Shown: positions 28,113 to 39,806 of the stretch, piece after piece | How the letters are laid out: every line of letters starts with the position of its first letter | Position numbering within the stretch: position 1 is the first letter of the stretch | Source of the DNA: Vibrio ziniensis | Lineage (GTDB): Bacteria; Pseudomonadota; Gammaproteobacteria; Enterobacterales; Vibrionaceae | NCBI RefSeq assembly: GCF_011064285.1 | Contig: NZ_CP049331.1 | Coordinates: 1,922,001 to 1,986,000 of the forward strand | DNA: 64,000 nt | Reading direction: 5' to 3' | Position numbers and translations under genes: made by a program | Notes under the pieces: model-generated | Database searches by the model: none | What the model was told of the DNA's origin: nothing | The model's input: the letters and a program-made list of their open reading frames with translations, nothing else

Positions 28113-29410
28113 CTAGGGTATCGGCTTGGCTTTTTCTTAACGACCCTAGGGAAGGATCTTTCTCGCCTAGGTTCAAGTATTAAGCTCTCACTCATTGAGT
28201 AGAAGTTTTGGAATTGCCTCGGGATTGCTCCTGGTGACGAGTATGGAAGTCCCACTATCAGGCGCATGATGTGAGCTAATGCTCCATTGAAGCTAAGTTG
28301 ATATGGCAAGTAATCTCCATTCAACGTATTACACATCTGCACCATTTGATACCTGACTAAGTTATAGGTCAGTAGTATTCCCCAGAGTTCTTGCTTCACT
28401 AATTCAGGGAGTCGACTTCGAAGTGTGAGTCGGTTGCCAAGCATATATTGTTTTTGTTCTCGATACCCAAGCTCAATCTCCCAACGGTATCCATACAGAC
28501 CCACTATGTCCGATTTGGGGTAAAGCATAGGGTCAAGCATTGAGGTGAGAACATCGTATTGCTTACCCTCTTTGACTCTCGTGATTAAACGTACAACCAC
28601 TTCTTGTTCCAGCTCTGGCCACTTCTTACGTGCTTGCGGGTTACTCTTCAGTTTTATCAGTTTATCTTGGCGGCCGAGAGACTGAATGACATCATAAGTG
28701 AGTCCTTTTTTCATTGGGATAAGCCAATGTCGATTTATGCCTTGCGAGCTCCATGCTTGAAGTAGGCCAAGAGAGTAAAAGCCTTTATCAAAAAGGGTTA
28801 AGCTATTATCAGGTGTCGTCTCTATCAGTTGCTCTGCTAACTTCATTTCATTGACGCTATAACAGTCAAAGGCACTGCCTGTGATTAAATGGCTGCTCAA
28901 TTCCATCTGACATACCATGCGCACTTGTGGGTACTGTGTTTCTTTACCGTCACGATTGGTAGGCTTTGCAAACGCTTCAGCGTTCTCTTTTGAGTCCTCC
29001 GTTCGCCACAAAACACCATCAACGCCAAGAAGAGTGAGTCCGTTCCAGTTTGGTAAATTCGCCAGCTTAAACCAATGACTTTGCGTACACTCAAAAAGAG
29101 CTTTAGCCGCTGACTCACCGAGGTTTTTTCTTCGCTGTGTTAATGCACTTGGAGCAACAAATGGTTTACCTGTGCGGTCAACAATATCGAGCATATTTAC
29201 AATGTCTGCCATGGATTTATCGTTATAGATTGCCATTCCAACCAGTAACCATGCCATCGACTCTAAAGTTAGCTTTCGTTTTCTTAGCGTAACAGTATCG
29301 GTAAGCTCGTAAGCACTATTGATGAGTTCAATGGGCAGGAGGTCAGCGAGTGTCTCAACTTGATTGGGTTTATAACTGTTGATGATGTCGAGGGCTTGAG
29401 AAACGTGCAT
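28085..29410 (-). CDS. IS4-family transposase
   Basis: 441 residues, intact DDE transposase closely resembling that of IS4 in length and throughout the chain. Catalytic residues: Asp in [13 protein letters not shown], Asp in [12 protein letters not shown], and the family Y-x2-R-x3-E-x6-K signature in [15 protein letters not shown]. It is transcribed leftward, in the same direction as topA and glgC. It lacks internal stops, so the element is probably functional. Confidence 0.96.
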   Translation of the reverse strand: MHVSQALDIINSYKPNQVETLADLLPIELINSAYELTDTVTLRKRKLTLESMAWLLVGMAIYNDKSMADIVNMLDIVDRTGKPFVAPSALTQRRKNLGESAAKALFECTQSHWFKLANLPNWNGLTLLGVDGVLWRTEDSKENAEAFAKPTNRDGKETQYPQVRMVCQMELSSHLITGSAFDCYSVNEMKLAEQLIETTPDNSLTLFDKGFYSLGLLQAWSSQGINRHWLIPMKKGLTYDVIQSLGRQDKLIKLKSNPQARKKWPELEQEVVVRLITRVKEGKQYDVLTSMLDPMLYPKSDIVGLYGYRWEIELGYREQKQYMLGNRLTLRSRLPELVKQELWGILLTYNLVRYQMVQMCNTLNGDYLPYQLSFNGALAHIMRLIVGLPYSSPGAIPRQFQNFYSMSESLILEPRRERSFPRVVKKKPSRYPRKNNAAHLK

Positions 29411-29504
29411 AAAAAAATCCGATAAACAGAGTCTATCGGATTTTTACATACAGGTAGGATCATTCAACTGATCTGCCGATTAAAGTCTTAACTGATCGGC
29501 ATTA

Positions 29505-29517
29505 TAGCTTAACGCTA
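29505..29517. repeat. Target-site duplication, right copy
   Basis: Second copy of TAGCTTAACGCTA. Joining the outer flanks through one copy restores a hairpin (AAAAG-x-GTAGC / GCTAC-x-CTTTT) followed, on the minus strand, by a T-rich tract: the original topA terminator. Confidence 0.9.
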
Positions 29518-29549
29518 CCCTTTTCTATTATTGATTGAAGACTCATTGA

Positions 29550-32180
29550 TTAAGCGTTTTTACGCTTATCTGTGATGTCCCATTTTCCATCGATGTATAG
29601 AGCGGTCCAACCTGATGGCTTCCCATCATTTTCAGTACGAACATAGTGTTCTTTGCCCTTACGGCTAAAACGAACCACCGCAAGACGACCATCAGGATCT
29701 TTCGCAGGCGCTGTTGCTAAATAGTGGAACTTCTCTGGAAGACGTTCTTTATACTTAGCCAGTTCTTCAACTAGAGGCGCACGAGTTTCGCGAGATTTAG
29801 GGAAGTTACTTGCCGCAAAGAACAGACCAGAAGCACCGTCTCGAAGAACGAAGTAAGCATCTGAGTTTTCACATGGCAATTCAGGGAAATGTACTGGTTC
29901 TTCTTTTGGTGGAGCAACTTCACCATTACGAAGAATCTTACGAGTGTTTTTACACTCGTCGTTTGTACAACCCATGTACTTACCAAAGCGACCGTTCTTA
30001 AGCACCATGTCTGAGCCACACTTATCACACTCAACCACAGGACCATCATAGCCTTTAACTTTGAACTCGCCTTCTTCAACAATATAACCATCACAGTTCG
30101 GGTTGTTACCACAAACATGAAGTTTACGCTTATCGTCAATTAGGTAAGCATCCATTGCTGTTTCACAAATTGGACAACGTTTCTTGGCACGTAGCGCCGC
30201 AGTTTCCACGTCTTCTTCAAGAACATTGATTATGCCTTCTTCGCTGCCTAAGTTAATCGTTGTCTTACAACGTTCTTTTGGTGCTAATGCATAACCAGAA
30301 CAACCAAGGAATACACCTGTAGACGCTGTACGAATACCCATCGGGCGTGAACAGGTCGGACAAAGAATGCTGGTTTCCACGATATGATTTGGTTTCATAC
30401 CACCGTGGTCTTCTTCTTGTTCTGCTTTTTCTAAATCAGTGCTGAAATCGTTAAAGAAGCTATCAAGCACTTCTTTCCAGCTGGTTTCACCAACCGCGAT
30501 TTGGTCGAGTTTCTCTTCCATACGTGCGGTGAAATCATAGTTCATCAGGTCGTCAAAACTTTCATCTAGACGGTCAGTAACGATCTCGCCCATCTTCTCT
30601 GCGTAAAAACGACGTTGGTCAACTTTCACATACCCACGGTCTTGAATGGTTGAGATGATTGAAGCGTAAGTCGATGGACGACCAATGCCACGTTTCTCAA
30701 GTTCTTTAACCAGTGCAGCTTCGGTATAACGAGCTGGCGGCTTAGTAAATTGCTGTCTTGGGTCCAATTTCTCAATTGCAAGTTTATCTCCTACTTTCAC
30801 AGCAGGAAGAATCTGATCTTCGTTTTTGCCAAGAGGACGTTGAACACGAGTCCAACCGTCAAACTTTAGAATACGGCCCTTCGCTTTAAGCGTGTACTCT
30901 GCTGCTTTTACGCTCACTGTCGTTGAATCGTATTGAGCGTCTGTCATTTGACAAGCAACAAACTGGTTCCAAATCAGTGCGTACAGTTTGTGCGCGTCGG
31001 CTTCCATACCATCTAGGTCTTCAGCTTTCACATCCACGCTTGAAGGACGAATGGCTTCGTGCGCTTCTTGAGCACCTTCTTTGCTACCGTATACTTTTGC
31101 TTGAGCTGGAAGATATTGTGCACCAAATTCTGAATCAATATAGGCACGAACCGCATCCACAGCTTCTGTACTCAAGTTGGTTGAGTCAGTACGCATATAA
31201 GTGATGTAACCCGCTTCATAGAGACGCTGAGCCAACATCATGGTCTTTTTAACACCGTAACCTAAGCGAGTACTTGCCGCTTGTTGCAGAGTCGACGTAA
31301 TGAATGGTGCGCTTGCCTTACTGCTTGTAGGACGGTCTTCACGTTTACAGACTTCGTAAACCGCTTTTTGCAACATCGCCACAGACGCCATTGCGTCAGC
31401 TTCGTTTGTTGGTCTGAAAGCTACACCGTCTTTCTGCGCAACTTCAAGGCGGAACTCTTCTTTGGTCGGCGTAATTGTGTCAGCGTGAATATCCCAAAAC
31501 TCTTCTGGAACAAATGCTTTAATCGCACGCTCACGCTCAACAAGCAGCTTTACAGCCACTGACTGTACGCGACCGGCAGATAGGCCACGAGCCACTTTTT
31601 TCCACAGTAGTGGAGAAACCATAAAGCCCACAACACGGTCCATAAAACGGCGTGCTTGTTGCGCATTCACGCCATCCATATTCAAGTGTCCTGGTTTCTG
31701 GAAAGCTTGTTGGATAGCGTTTTTGGTAATTTCGTTAAAGACTACACGTTTGTATCGCTCTTCATCGCCACCGATGATCTCACGAAGGTGCCAAGCGATG
31801 GCCTCTCCTTCGCGGTCCAAATCGGTTGCGAGGTAGACGTGGTCAGCATCTTTCGCAAGTTTTTGTAGCTCTGCTACAACTTTTTCTTTACCTGGCAGAA
31901 TTTGGTAATTCGCTTCCCAATCATGATATGGGTCGATACCCATTTTTTTGATTAGGGCGCCACGCTCTTTCTCTTTTTTAAGACGAGCTTTTTCTTCTAC
32001 GCTGATATTTTTTGATACCGCAGCGGCTTTTTTGGCAGCAGTTGTTGCAGTGCTTTGACCTGCAGTTGGTAGATCGCGGACATGACCGACACTAGACTTA
32101 ACAATGAAGTCTTTTCCAAGGTATTTATTAATTGTTTTCGCCTTGGCTGGTGATTCCACTATAACGAGTGATTTACCCAT
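29550..32180 (-). CDS. topA: DNA topoisomerase I (TopA)
   Basis: 876 residues from ATG 32180 ([22 protein letters not shown]), aligned with E. coli TopA; a TTG four codons earlier is possible. TOPRIM domain at the N-terminus with acidic [16 protein letters not shown], and active-site Tyr in [14 protein letters not shown] (about residue 330). The C-terminal part holds zinc-ribbon modules with Cys pairs CPTC, CPIC and CDKC. It relaxes negative supercoils. Its native intrinsic terminator has been split by the IS4-like element. Confidence 0.97.
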   Translation of the reverse strand: MGKSLVIVESPAKAKTINKYLGKDFIVKSSVGHVRDLPTAGQSTATTAAKKAAAVSKNISVEEKARLKKEKERGALIKKMGIDPYHDWEANYQILPGKEKVVAELQKLAKDADHVYLATDLDREGEAIAWHLREIIGGDEERYKRVVFNEITKNAIQQAFQKPGHLNMDGVNAQQARRFMDRVVGFMVSPLLWKKVARGLSAGRVQSVAVKLLVERERAIKAFVPEEFWDIHADTITPTKEEFRLEVAQKDGVAFRPTNEADAMASVAMLQKAVYEVCKREDRPTSSKASAPFITSTLQQAASTRLGYGVKKTMMLAQRLYEAGYITYMRTDSTNLSTEAVDAVRAYIDSEFGAQYLPAQAKVYGSKEGAQEAHEAIRPSSVDVKAEDLDGMEADAHKLYALIWNQFVACQMTDAQYDSTTVSVKAAEYTLKAKGRILKFDGWTRVQRPLGKNEDQILPAVKVGDKLAIEKLDPRQQFTKPPARYTEAALVKELEKRGIGRPSTYASIISTIQDRGYVKVDQRRFYAEKMGEIVTDRLDESFDDLMNYDFTARMEEKLDQIAVGETSWKEVLDSFFNDFSTDLEKAEQEEDHGGMKPNHIVETSILCPTCSRPMGIRTASTGVFLGCSGYALAPKERCKTTINLGSEEGIINVLEEDVETAALRAKKRCPICETAMDAYLIDDKRKLHVCGNNPNCDGYIVEEGEFKVKGYDGPVVECDKCGSDMVLKNGRFGKYMGCTNDECKNTRKILRNGEVAPPKEEPVHFPELPCENSDAYFVLRDGASGLFFAASNFPKSRETRAPLVEELAKYKERLPEKFHYLATAPAKDPDGRLAVVRFSRKGKEHYVRTENDGKPSGWTALYIDGKWDITDKRKNA

Positions 32181-32599
32181 AATTTGACTCAAATGCCCTT
32201 AATCACTATGAAAACGCTCATTTAAACGGCGTTCTACATGGTTGCTTCTTTTTTTACTATCGAGCCGAACAACAAGAAGATCAACTTGTTTTTTTAAAAT
32301 CGTTTTTATTTGCTCGACAAATCGACGAATTGTGCTTCTACGTTCAAAAACCTGCACATACTAAAATGGCTTGTTGCCATACGCGACTACAAACGAATTA
32401 AATATGGAGCAAATCACAAAAAGTGCAATTTAACAAATCCAACCATTCCTGTTTTCGATCATGGAAGTGACTACAGGTCACATTACACTTCCTGATAAAT
32501 AAATTAGGTAAGGAGCTAAGTTGACAAGCGACTACCATTCGAAATTTAATGCCCAAAGTCAACTCAGTTTCAGAATTCGTTTTATGAGGTAACACATTA
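32181..32599. other. Divergent promoter region topA / yciN
   Basis: About 420 bp containing the promoters of both genes. AT-rich tracts are visible at 32280-32320, but I could not assign boxes with confidence. Short reading frames here have no ribosome sites and are not called. Confidence 0.4.
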
Positions 32600-32848
32600 A
32601 TGAATGACAAAAAAACCGTCAGTGAGTTTGAGCTTCTGCTTATTGCAAACCAGCTAATCCAGGACCACGATCAATATTTCGAAGGGTTGAGAGCAGACAG
32701 CGTTGAAGAAAAAGACGATGTACTGGTTTTCAAAGGGAACTACTTTCTAGACGAAAAAGGTCTACCAACGGAAAAGACGACCGTTGTGTTTAATATGTTC
32801 AAATACCTTGCTCATCAGCTTTCAAAAGAGTTCAGCGTCAAAAAATAA
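32600..32848 (+). CDS. yciN: YciN-family protein (DUF2498)
   Basis: 82 residues, MNDKKTVSEFELLLIANQLI onward. YciN lies beside topA in enterobacteria, and the same arrangement here supports the name. Function is unknown. ATG is preceded by ATGAGGTAACAC. A terminator follows immediately. Confidence 0.86.
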   Translation: MNDKKTVSEFELLLIANQLIQDHDQYFEGLRADSVEEKDDVLVFKGNYFLDEKGLPTEKTTVVFNMFKYLAHQLSKEFSVKK

Positions 32849-32850
32849 TA

Positions 32851-32875
32851 AAAGCCTCTAAGGAGGCTTTTATTT
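32851..32875. terminator. Bidirectional terminator yciN / aroA
   Basis: AAAGCCTC / GAGGCTTT stem flanked by A- and T-runs, between convergent stops. Confidence 0.88.
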
Positions 32876-32883
32876 CAAAGAGT

Positions 32884-34164
32884 TTAATGACTCAAACTTG
32901 CAAACTTCTCAAAATAATCTGGGAAAGTTTTAGAGGTACATTTCGGGTCATTAATCGTCACTGGAGTATCACTCAAAGCAACTAGCGAAAAGCACATCGC
33001 CATACGGTGATCATCATAGGTGTCAATCGCAGCGTGAGTTAACTTAGCGGGAGGTGTAATGATGATGTAATCCTCACCCTCTTCTACTTCAGCGCCTACT
33101 TTACGCAATTCTGTTGCCATCGCTGAAAGGCGGTCTGTCTCTTTCACTCGCCAGTTATACACGTTGCGAATCGCTGTCGTACCTTTAGCAAACAAAGCGG
33201 TGGTAGCAATCGTCATCGCAGCATCTGGTATGTGGTTGAAGTCTAAGTCAACTGCATTGAGTTCGCCGCGACGAGAGATAACGTAATCATCGCCCCACTC
33301 AATTTCTGCACCCATTTTTTCCAGAGCATCAGCAAACTGAATATCGCCCTGAATACTCTTCTTACCAATCCCAGTAACTTTAATTTCACCACCTTTAATC
33401 GCAGCAGCGGCAAGGAAGTAAGACGCCGAAGATGCGTCGCCTTCAACTAAAAAGTTACCCGGTGATACATAAGTTTGGCCAGCTGGAATCATGAACTCTT
33501 GATAATCACGGTTTTCCACCTTAACACCAAACTGCTCCATAATATGCAATGTGATATCGATATACGGTTTTGAAACCAATTCACCAATAATTTTGATGGT
33601 AATGTCGCCTTTCGCAAGCGGCGCTGACATCAGAAATGCTGTTAAAAACTGGCTTGAAATTGAACCATCAATTTCAACAGTACCCGACTCTAAACCAGTG
33701 CCTTTAATTCGTAATGGCGGAAAGTTTTCATTCTCCAAATATTCAATATTTGCACCAGCTTGACGCAGAGCATCCACTAAATGACCGATTGGACGCTCCT
33801 TCATGCGAGGCTCACCAGTCAGTACATAGTCACCTGTGCCTAAGCACAATGCAGCGGCTAACGGGCGCATTGCAGTTCCCGCGTTACCCAAAAACAGTTC
33901 TTGTGCTTGAGCTACAGTAAACGGCTTACCAAGACCTTCCACTTCACACACTGTTTTATCGTCTGATAGACGATATTGAACGCCGAGTTTAGTGAGAGCG
34001 TTCAACATATGACGAATATCGTCACTGTCGAGCAAATTAGTAAGTCGCGTTGCGCCTTGTGCTAAAGCAGCTAGCAGCAGCGCGCGATTTGATACACTTT
34101 TCGAACCTGGGAGATTCACTTCTCCACTGATTTTTTTAATCGGTTGTAACGTAAGGCTTTCCAT
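32884..34164 (-). CDS. aroA: 3-phosphoshikimate 1-carboxyvinyltransferase (EPSP synthase) AroA
   Basis: 426 residues from ATG 34164 ([20 protein letters not shown]), the conserved start; ten extra codons upstream are not needed. It joins shikimate-3-phosphate and PEP in the aromatic pathway. Substrate-binding motifs are [35 protein letters not shown] and [17 protein letters not shown]. It carries the class I Gly in the NAGTAMRPL motif, so it should be glyphosate-sensitive by family rule. It stands alone rather than following serC. Confidence 0.96.
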   Translation of the reverse strand: MESLTLQPIKKISGEVNLPGSKSVSNRALLLAALAQGATRLTNLLDSDDIRHMLNALTKLGVQYRLSDDKTVCEVEGLGKPFTVAQAQELFLGNAGTAMRPLAAALCLGTGDYVLTGEPRMKERPIGHLVDALRQAGANIEYLENENFPPLRIKGTGLESGTVEIDGSISSQFLTAFLMSAPLAKGDITIKIIGELVSKPYIDITLHIMEQFGVKVENRDYQEFMIPAGQTYVSPGNFLVEGDASSASYFLAAAAIKGGEIKVTGIGKKSIQGDIQFADALEKMGAEIEWGDDYVISRRGELNAVDLDFNHIPDAAMTIATTALFAKGTTAIRNVYNWRVKETDRLSAMATELRKVGAEVEEGEDYIIITPPAKLTHAAIDTYDDHRMAMCFSLVALSDTPVTINDPKCTSKTFPDYFEKFASLSH

Positions 34165-34299
34165 TGATGCTGTGTTTCCTTGCACCGCCCTCATATCTGT
34201 ATTTATTTGGAGCGATGTAAAATTCTTCGTATTGGCAGACTAACTAAATTCAACCATGAAAACTAGCCTAAATCTGCCGTCTCAGTGAATTTTTAGCCA

Positions 34300-34755
34300 T
34301 CACATTTCTTTGTCCACCCGAACACCATCATCGAAGTATAGGATTCGGACTTTATCATCTTTGGAAAACAGCATTTTAGGGTCAACATCTTGGATAACGT
34401 CGATCCATTTCCCCTCTTTGGTTTCTATGAGTAATTCGACCAAGCGATACTCAATACTGTATGACCGATTAGCACTATGATGGGCAATGCTTCCTCCAGC
34501 TATTGTACCAACCGCTGTTGCGACTTCTCGTCCATGTCCATCACCAAATTGATTACCGATGACTCCACCCACAACAGCACCAAGTAGTGTTTCCCAGCCG
34601 TTGGCTTTTGATTGAACGATATCTTGCTGACTGATGTAACGAACACTCTCTACGGTTCCAAATACCACCTCGTTCACAGCCCTTGCTTGGTTCCGTTGAT
34701 AACCAGCATTGGCAAACAAGGGAAAAATCAATATGATCCATAACCACTTTTTCAT
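34300..34755 (-). CDS. Glycine-zipper 2TM envelope protein (SlyB/17-kDa antigen-like)
   Basis: 151 residues from ATG 34755, which has GGAG six bases upstream. A longer frame would start inside the aat promoter and overlap that gene. A signal peptide (MKKWLWIILIFPLFANA) ends in a signal peptidase I type Ala-x-Ala-like site with no lipobox Cys. It is followed by a glycine-zipper segment (LLGAVVGGVIGNQFGDG, then VATAVGTIAGG, about residues 52-82) as in SlyB-type outer-membrane proteins. Function unknown. Confidence 0.82.
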   Translation of the reverse strand: MKKWLWIILIFPLFANAGYQRNQARAVNEVVFGTVESVRYISQQDIVQSKANGWETLLGAVVGGVIGNQFGDGHGREVATAVGTIAGGSIAHHSANRSYSIEYRLVELLIETKEGKWIDVIQDVDPKMLFSKDDKVRILYFDDGVRVDKEM

Positions 34756-34784
34756 TTTTTCTCCTAAATAACGATGGGGTTTCA

Positions 34785-35516
34785 ATGACTATCTATCTCC
34801 CTAAGCTGGCTCCTAATGATTTCAGTTTCCCTTCTCCTTACGAAGCATTAGAAGATCCAAATGGTTTGCTCGCTTTTGGAGGAGATCTCAACCCAAATCG
34901 AATTTATAACGCTTACAAAAATGGGATTTTTCCTTGGTATGGTCCCGGAGAACCCATCCTCTGGTGGAGCCCTTCACCGCGAGCCGTGTTTAATCCTAAG
35001 ACATTCAAACCCGCTAAAAGTGTGAAAAAATTTCAACGTAAGCAACAATATTCCGTCAGCATCAACCACGCCACTCAAAAAGTCATTGATCTCTGTGCTG
35101 CAACTCGCTCTGCTGATCAAACGTGGATTCACCCTGAAATGAGAGCAGCATACGGAATGCTTGCGAAACAGGGTAAATGCCACTCCGTTGAAGTATGGCA
35201 AAATGATGCGCTTGTAGGCGGATTATACGGCATCCAGATGGGGCAAATTTTTTGCGGCGAATCGATGTTCAGCATTCAAACAAACGCTTCCAAAATCGCT
35301 TTGTGGTACTTCTGCGAACACTTTGCAAAGAACAAAGGACAGCTCATTGATTGCCAAGTAATGAACCCACATCTCGCTTCGTTAGGCGCATTTGAATTGC
35401 CACGTGACGAATTCATCAATTCATTGCTATCTTTTAGTGATAAAACAGTAAAACAAGAGTGTTTCAAACGCCAGTGGCTCAGCATTACAGATAATCCCGA
35501 GTCTGTTGAGGAGTGA
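34785..35516 (+). CDS. aat: Leucyl/phenylalanyl-tRNA-protein transferase Aat
   Basis: 243 residues. The family block FPWYGPGEPILWWSPSPRAVF (about 49-69) and HSVEVWQNDALVGGLYGIQMG are clear. Aat adds Leu or Phe to proteins with N-terminal Lys or Arg, creating N-degrons read by ClpS and degraded by ClpAP. clpS and clpA lie only 1.2-4.5 kb downstream, so substrate tagging and delivery genes of the N-end rule are clustered here. It is followed after three bases by bpt. Confidence 0.95.
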   Translation: MTIYLPKLAPNDFSFPSPYEALEDPNGLLAFGGDLNPNRIYNAYKNGIFPWYGPGEPILWWSPSPRAVFNPKTFKPAKSVKKFQRKQQYSVSINHATQKVIDLCAATRSADQTWIHPEMRAAYGMLAKQGKCHSVEVWQNDALVGGLYGIQMGQIFCGESMFSIQTNASKIALWYFCEHFAKNKGQLIDCQVMNPHLASLGAFELPRDEFINSLLSFSDKTVKQECFKRQWLSITDNPESVEE

Positions 35517-35519
35517 AGC

Positions 35520-36221
35520 GTGAGTTCTGATATACACCAAATTAGAATTGGCCTAACCAACAACCATCCATGCAGTTATCTTAAAGATCGTATGGAACGT
35601 GTGGCTGTAGCGCTGGATAGCAGCATGCAGTCGGATGAAAATTACGAAATTCTTCTTGCCAATGGTTTTCGCCGAAGTGGCGACACAATATATAAACCTC
35701 ATTGTGACACGTGTAGCGCCTGCCACGCATTACGAGTGTCGGTTCCTGGCTTCACGCCAACCAAAAGCCAGAAACGGTTGATCAACAAAATCAAACAGCA
35801 TTTGACGTGGGAACTCAAACCGAAGCTAGATGAAAACTGGTTTTCGCTCTATGCCAAATACATAAAGGCACGCCATAGCGATGGAACCATGTATCCACCA
35901 CAAAAGGATGAGTTTGATAAATTCGCTAATTCTCAGTGGCTGAATACCCAATTTCTTCATGTCTATGAAGATAAACGCCTCATAGCCGTCGCTGTCACGG
36001 ATATTCTCCCTAATAGTGCGAGTGCGTTTTATACCTTTTTCGATCCAACTTCTCCGTTGTCTATCGGTACTCTTGCGATTCTGATTCAATTGGAATACTG
36101 CAAAAGTAATCATAAACAATGGCTTTATTTGGGCTATCAAATCGATGAATGCCCTGCAATGAACTATAAAGTACGCTTCCAACGCCATCAAAGGCTAGTA
36201 AATCAGCGTTGGCAAGGGTAG
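35520..36221 (+). CDS. bpt: Aspartate/glutamate leucyltransferase Bpt
   Basis: 233 residues, related to eukaryotic arginyl-transferase. It leucylates proteins with N-terminal Asp or Glu, broadening the N-end rule. Visible family features are the paired cysteines in HCDTCSACHALRVSVPGF (about residues 60-77) and the C-terminal LGYQIDECPAMNYKVRF. The start is GTG at 35520 with GAGGAG upstream. It is coupled to aat, and the pair is followed by infA, an order known from many gammaproteobacteria. Confidence 0.95.
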   Translation: MSSDIHQIRIGLTNNHPCSYLKDRMERVAVALDSSMQSDENYEILLANGFRRSGDTIYKPHCDTCSACHALRVSVPGFTPTKSQKRLINKIKQHLTWELKPKLDENWFSLYAKYIKARHSDGTMYPPQKDEFDKFANSQWLNTQFLHVYEDKRLIAVAVTDILPNSASAFYTFFDPTSPLSIGTLAILIQLEYCKSNHKQWLYLGYQIDECPAMNYKVRFQRHQRLVNQRWQG

Positions 36222-36301
36222 AATACGCCCCAACTTTACTTATTTAACATTCAACGGTGAGATATGCCGTTGATTTGCGCCACATTTCTAAAGAGGATTA
36301 A

Positions 36302-36520
<219 letters not shown>

Positions 36521-36541
36521 TCTCTGATTTTCGAATACAAC

Positions 36542-36570
36542 AAAAAGCGGAGCTAAATGCTCCGTTTTTT
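36542..36570 (+). terminator. Terminator of infA
   Basis: CGGAGC / GCTCCG stem, 5-base loop, T6 run. Confidence 0.92.
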
Positions 36571-36611
36571 GTTGCTGTTCTTAGATTCAATTAGCTGTAA
36601 AACAGTAATAA

Positions 36612-36637
36612 AAAAGCGCATTTTAAAATGCGCTTTT
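36612..36637. terminator. Terminator of clpA (bidirectional)
   Basis: Perfect palindrome of AAAAGCGCATTTT, 27 bases past the clpA stop on the minus strand. Confidence 0.88.
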
Positions 36638-36663
36638 CTGTATCTAAAAATTATTACTAGGTT

Positions 36664-38934
36664 CTAGTGCAGAACTTCTTCTTTAGCACCCAAGTATTCA
36701 AACGTTAGATGGTCATCTTTCAGAGCGACTTTCACTGTACCGCCGTCAACCAATGCGCCAAACAACAGCTCATTAGCCAATGGTTTCTTCAACTGCTCTT
36801 GAATTACTCTACCCATAGGGCGTGCACCCATTTCACGGTCATAACCTTTTACAGCTAACCAGTGACGAGCATCTTCTGAAACTTCCAGCGATACACCGCG
36901 AGCATCCAACTGAACTTGCAGTTCAACAATGAATTTATCAACCACTTGGTGAATCACACTTTCATCCAAACTGTTAAACCAAATAGTGTGGTCTAAACGG
37001 TTACGGAACTCAGGAGTAAACACTTTCTTAATTGCTGCCATAGCATCGTGGCTATGATCTTGCTGAATCAAGCCAATGGATTTCTTCACTGTTTCTGCAA
37101 CACCCGCATTGGTTGTCATAACTAAGATGATGTTACGGAAGTCAGCTTTTCGACCGTTGTTATCTGTTAGCGTACCGTTATCCATCACTTGCAATAGCAA
37201 GTTGAAAATATCAGGGTGCGCTTTTTCGATTTCGTCAAGAAGCACGACAGCATGTGGATTCTTAATAACGGCATCGGTTAGCAAACCACCTTGGTCATAA
37301 CCAACGTAACCTGGAGGTGCACCAATCAAGCGACTCACTGAATGGCGCTCACCATACTCAGACATATCGAAACGCAGTAGCTCAATGCCTAATAGTTTAG
37401 AAAGCTGAACCGTAACTTCTGTTTTACCGACACCCGTTGGACCAGCAAACAAGAATGAACCTACAGGTCGATTATCGGCACCCAACCCCGCACGAGTGAG
37501 CTTGATGGATTCAGTCAATACATCAATGGCATCGTCTTGTCCGAACACCAACATCTTCATTTTCTTATCAAGATTTTTCAGAATATCTTTGTCAGATGAA
37601 GAAACAGATTTCTCTGGAATACGAGCCATTTTTGCAACCATAGACTCGATCTCAGCTACACCAACGGTTTTCTTACGTTTGCTTGCTGGCATCAAACGAA
37701 CACGAGCGCCCGCTTCATCAATGACGTCAATCGCTTTGTCAGGTAAGTGACGTTCGTTGATGTACTTAGCAGACAATTCTACCGCAGCACGAAGGGCTTT
37801 ATTGGTATAACGTACATCGTGGTGAGCTTCGTATTTTGGTTTCAACCCCATCAAAATTTTGGTGGTGTCGTCTAATGAAGGTTCCACAACGTCAATTTTT
37901 TGGAATCGACGTGACAGTGCACGCTCCTTCTCAAAAATGTTGCTGTATTCTTGATACGTTGTTGAACCGATACAACGCAGCTTACCGCTACTTAGCAGTG
38001 GCTTAATTAAATTTGCTGCATCGACTTGGCCACCAGATGCAGCTCCTGCACCAATAATGGTATGAATTTCATCAATAAAGAGAATCGCATCTTTCTCTTT
38101 TTCTAGTTGTTTAAGAATCGTTTTAAAGCGCTTCTCAAAATCACCACGGTATTTGGTACCGGCAAGCAGCGAGCCAATATCCAACGAGTATATTACGCTG
38201 TTTTGAATCACTTCAGGTACTTGCCCCTCAACGATTCTCCACGCTAAGCCTTCTGCAATGGCAGTCTTACCTACCCCAGCCTCACCCACTAACAATGGGT
38301 TATTCTTGCGACGACGACATAGCACTTGAATTGTACGTTCGAGTTCCTTGTCACGACCAATCAGCGGATCAATCTGACCTTGACCAGCCAGTTGGTTCAA
38401 ATTGGTCGCAAAACTCTCGAGTCTTTCATCTGCTGGTGAATCATCTGAACTTTCGGTACCAAATGAGTCAGAAGAAGAATCTTCACTTGAGTTACTCGAT
38501 GCTTTCGTAATTCCGTGAGAAATATAATTAACAATATCCAAACGACTAATGTCGTTCTTTTTCAATAGATAAGCTGCGTGAGATTCCTGCTCGCTGAATA
38601 TCGCGACCAGCACGTTTGCGCCAGTGACTTCACTGCGACCGGATGATTGAACGTGAAATACTGCACGTTGTAATACGCGTTGAAAACTAAGCGTTGGCTG
38701 AGTTTCACGTGTTTCGTCGTTATCTGGGATAAGAGGGGTTGTCTGATCAATAAATACGTCAAGCTCTCGACGCAAAACGTCAATATCTGCCTGACAGGCC
38801 AATAATGCTTCCTTCGCTGCATCGTTTTCTAACAATGCAAGTAGGAGATGCTCGACAGTCATGAATTCATGTCTTTTGTCTCGCGCTCGAGCGAACGCGC
38901 CGTTTAGACTAGACTCTAGTTCTTTATTAAGCAT
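36664..38934 (-). CDS. clpA: ATP-dependent Clp protease ATP-binding subunit ClpA
   Basis: 756 residues. An N-terminal double Clp-N domain that docks ClpS is followed by two AAA+ modules, with Walker A motifs GEAGVGKT and GPTGVGKT and Walker B motifs ILFIDEIH and VVLLDEIE. ClpA unfolds substrates into ClpP, including N-degron proteins tagged by Aat and Bpt. It lies 35 bases after clpS on the same strand. Confidence 0.97.
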   Translation of the reverse strand: MLNKELESSLNGAFARARDKRHEFMTVEHLLLALLENDAAKEALLACQADIDVLRRELDVFIDQTTPLIPDNDETRETQPTLSFQRVLQRAVFHVQSSGRSEVTGANVLVAIFSEQESHAAYLLKKNDISRLDIVNYISHGITKASSNSSEDSSSDSFGTESSDDSPADERLESFATNLNQLAGQGQIDPLIGRDKELERTIQVLCRRRKNNPLLVGEAGVGKTAIAEGLAWRIVEGQVPEVIQNSVIYSLDIGSLLAGTKYRGDFEKRFKTILKQLEKEKDAILFIDEIHTIIGAGAASGGQVDAANLIKPLLSSGKLRCIGSTTYQEYSNIFEKERALSRRFQKIDVVEPSLDDTTKILMGLKPKYEAHHDVRYTNKALRAAVELSAKYINERHLPDKAIDVIDEAGARVRLMPASKRKKTVGVAEIESMVAKMARIPEKSVSSSDKDILKNLDKKMKMLVFGQDDAIDVLTESIKLTRAGLGADNRPVGSFLFAGPTGVGKTEVTVQLSKLLGIELLRFDMSEYGERHSVSRLIGAPPGYVGYDQGGLLTDAVIKNPHAVVLLDEIEKAHPDIFNLLLQVMDNGTLTDNNGRKADFRNIILVMTTNAGVAETVKKSIGLIQQDHSHDAMAAIKKVFTPEFRNRLDHTIWFNSLDESVIHQVVDKFIVELQVQLDARGVSLEVSEDARHWLAVKGYDREMGARPMGRVIQEQLKKPLANELLFGALVDGGTVKVALKDDHLTFEYLGAKEEVLH

Positions 38935-38969
38935 AAGGCCTCCTTAAAGAACAACCACGTCTGCTAATG

Positions 38970-39290
38970 TTACGCTTTTTCCATCGTACAAAGCAGTGGA
39001 TGCTCGTTTTCCCGTGCGTACATTGTCACCTGAGCGACTTTCGTCTCTGCTACTTCTGCAGTAAACGTGCCACAAATTGCTTTCCCTTCATAATGAACTC
39101 TGAGCATCACTTGTGTCGCTTTTTCTATGTCCATAGAGAAGAAGCGTTCAAGGATTTCTATCACAAAATCCATCGGCGTGTAGTCGTCATTATTCAGTAT
39201 AACGTTATACATCGACGGTGGTTTTGTCGCTGTTTTCTCTAGCTCCAGTAGATCTGAGTCTGGAGTTACCCATTCGAAGTTTTTACTCAT
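38970..39290 (-). CDS. clpS: ClpAP adaptor ClpS
   Basis: 106 residues. The conserved [10 protein letters not shown] (about residues 34-43) forms the N-degron pocket, and [24 protein letters not shown] follows. It delivers proteins with bulky N-terminal residues (products of Aat and Bpt nearby) to ClpA. First gene of the clpS-clpA operon. Confidence 0.97.
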   Translation of the reverse strand: MSKNFEWVTPDSDLLELEKTATKPPSMYNVILNNDDYTPMDFVIEILERFFSMDIEKATQVMLRVHYEGKAICGTFTAEVAETKVAQVTMYARENEHPLLCTMEKA

Positions 39291-39806
39291 GATGGCCGTA
39301 TTTAGGAGTGTCTCTCTTAAAAATGTCTCTTCTCTTAATATGTCATCACTTTTTGATAACCTAAGGTGCTGTCAGTGAAGGTGAAAAACAATCCTTACTT
39401 AGAGACTAATGCAGCAATTGTATCGCTGCAAATAAAACATTGCTATTCACAATCCAGTTTATTCCAATCGTTCAAAAACTCGTCACCTTTCTGTAACACT
39501 ATTTGTACTAAAGTCTAAAATCGAGTCAGTCATAACTGGCACAAATGCTTGTCGCACGAGTGATATCAAATGGAATAGGGTTATCTCAAAAGTGATTTGC
39601 TTATAAAAGTATGCATTTTTATACCATTATCCTATTGACTGTGCTCAATCATTGACTACATTGGTCAAATAGTGACTAAAAATTTGGCAGCGGCTGAATC
39701 GATATTCACTAATAGGGGTGATCACCGTCAGATTTTCTGATCAAGGATATTAGAGTGAATTTCTCCGCAACAACATCAGTAACAAAATGCATGAGGGACG
39801 TATAGC
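39291..39806. other. Divergent region clpS / cspD
   Basis: About 515 bp. Two direct TTGACT repeats (39635, 39652) and another TGACT (39673) lie about 150 bp before cspD. They could be -35 elements or regulator half-sites. A small TTGAC/GTCAA dyad is embedded. No gene or RNA recognised. Confidence 0.35.

Larger units (their letters stand above)
28076..29504 (-). mobile_element. IS4-family insertion sequence (IS4 group), complete
   Basis: 1429 bp, close to the size of E. coli IS4. The ends are inverted repeats beginning TAATGCCG: left TAATGCCGTTCACTTAAG; right, read inward, TAATGCCGATCAGTTAAG. It carries one intact transposase gene and is flanked by a 13-bp target duplication, so it looks recent and possibly still active. 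It is inserted at the exact centre of the hairpin that terminated topA. Confidence 0.93.
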
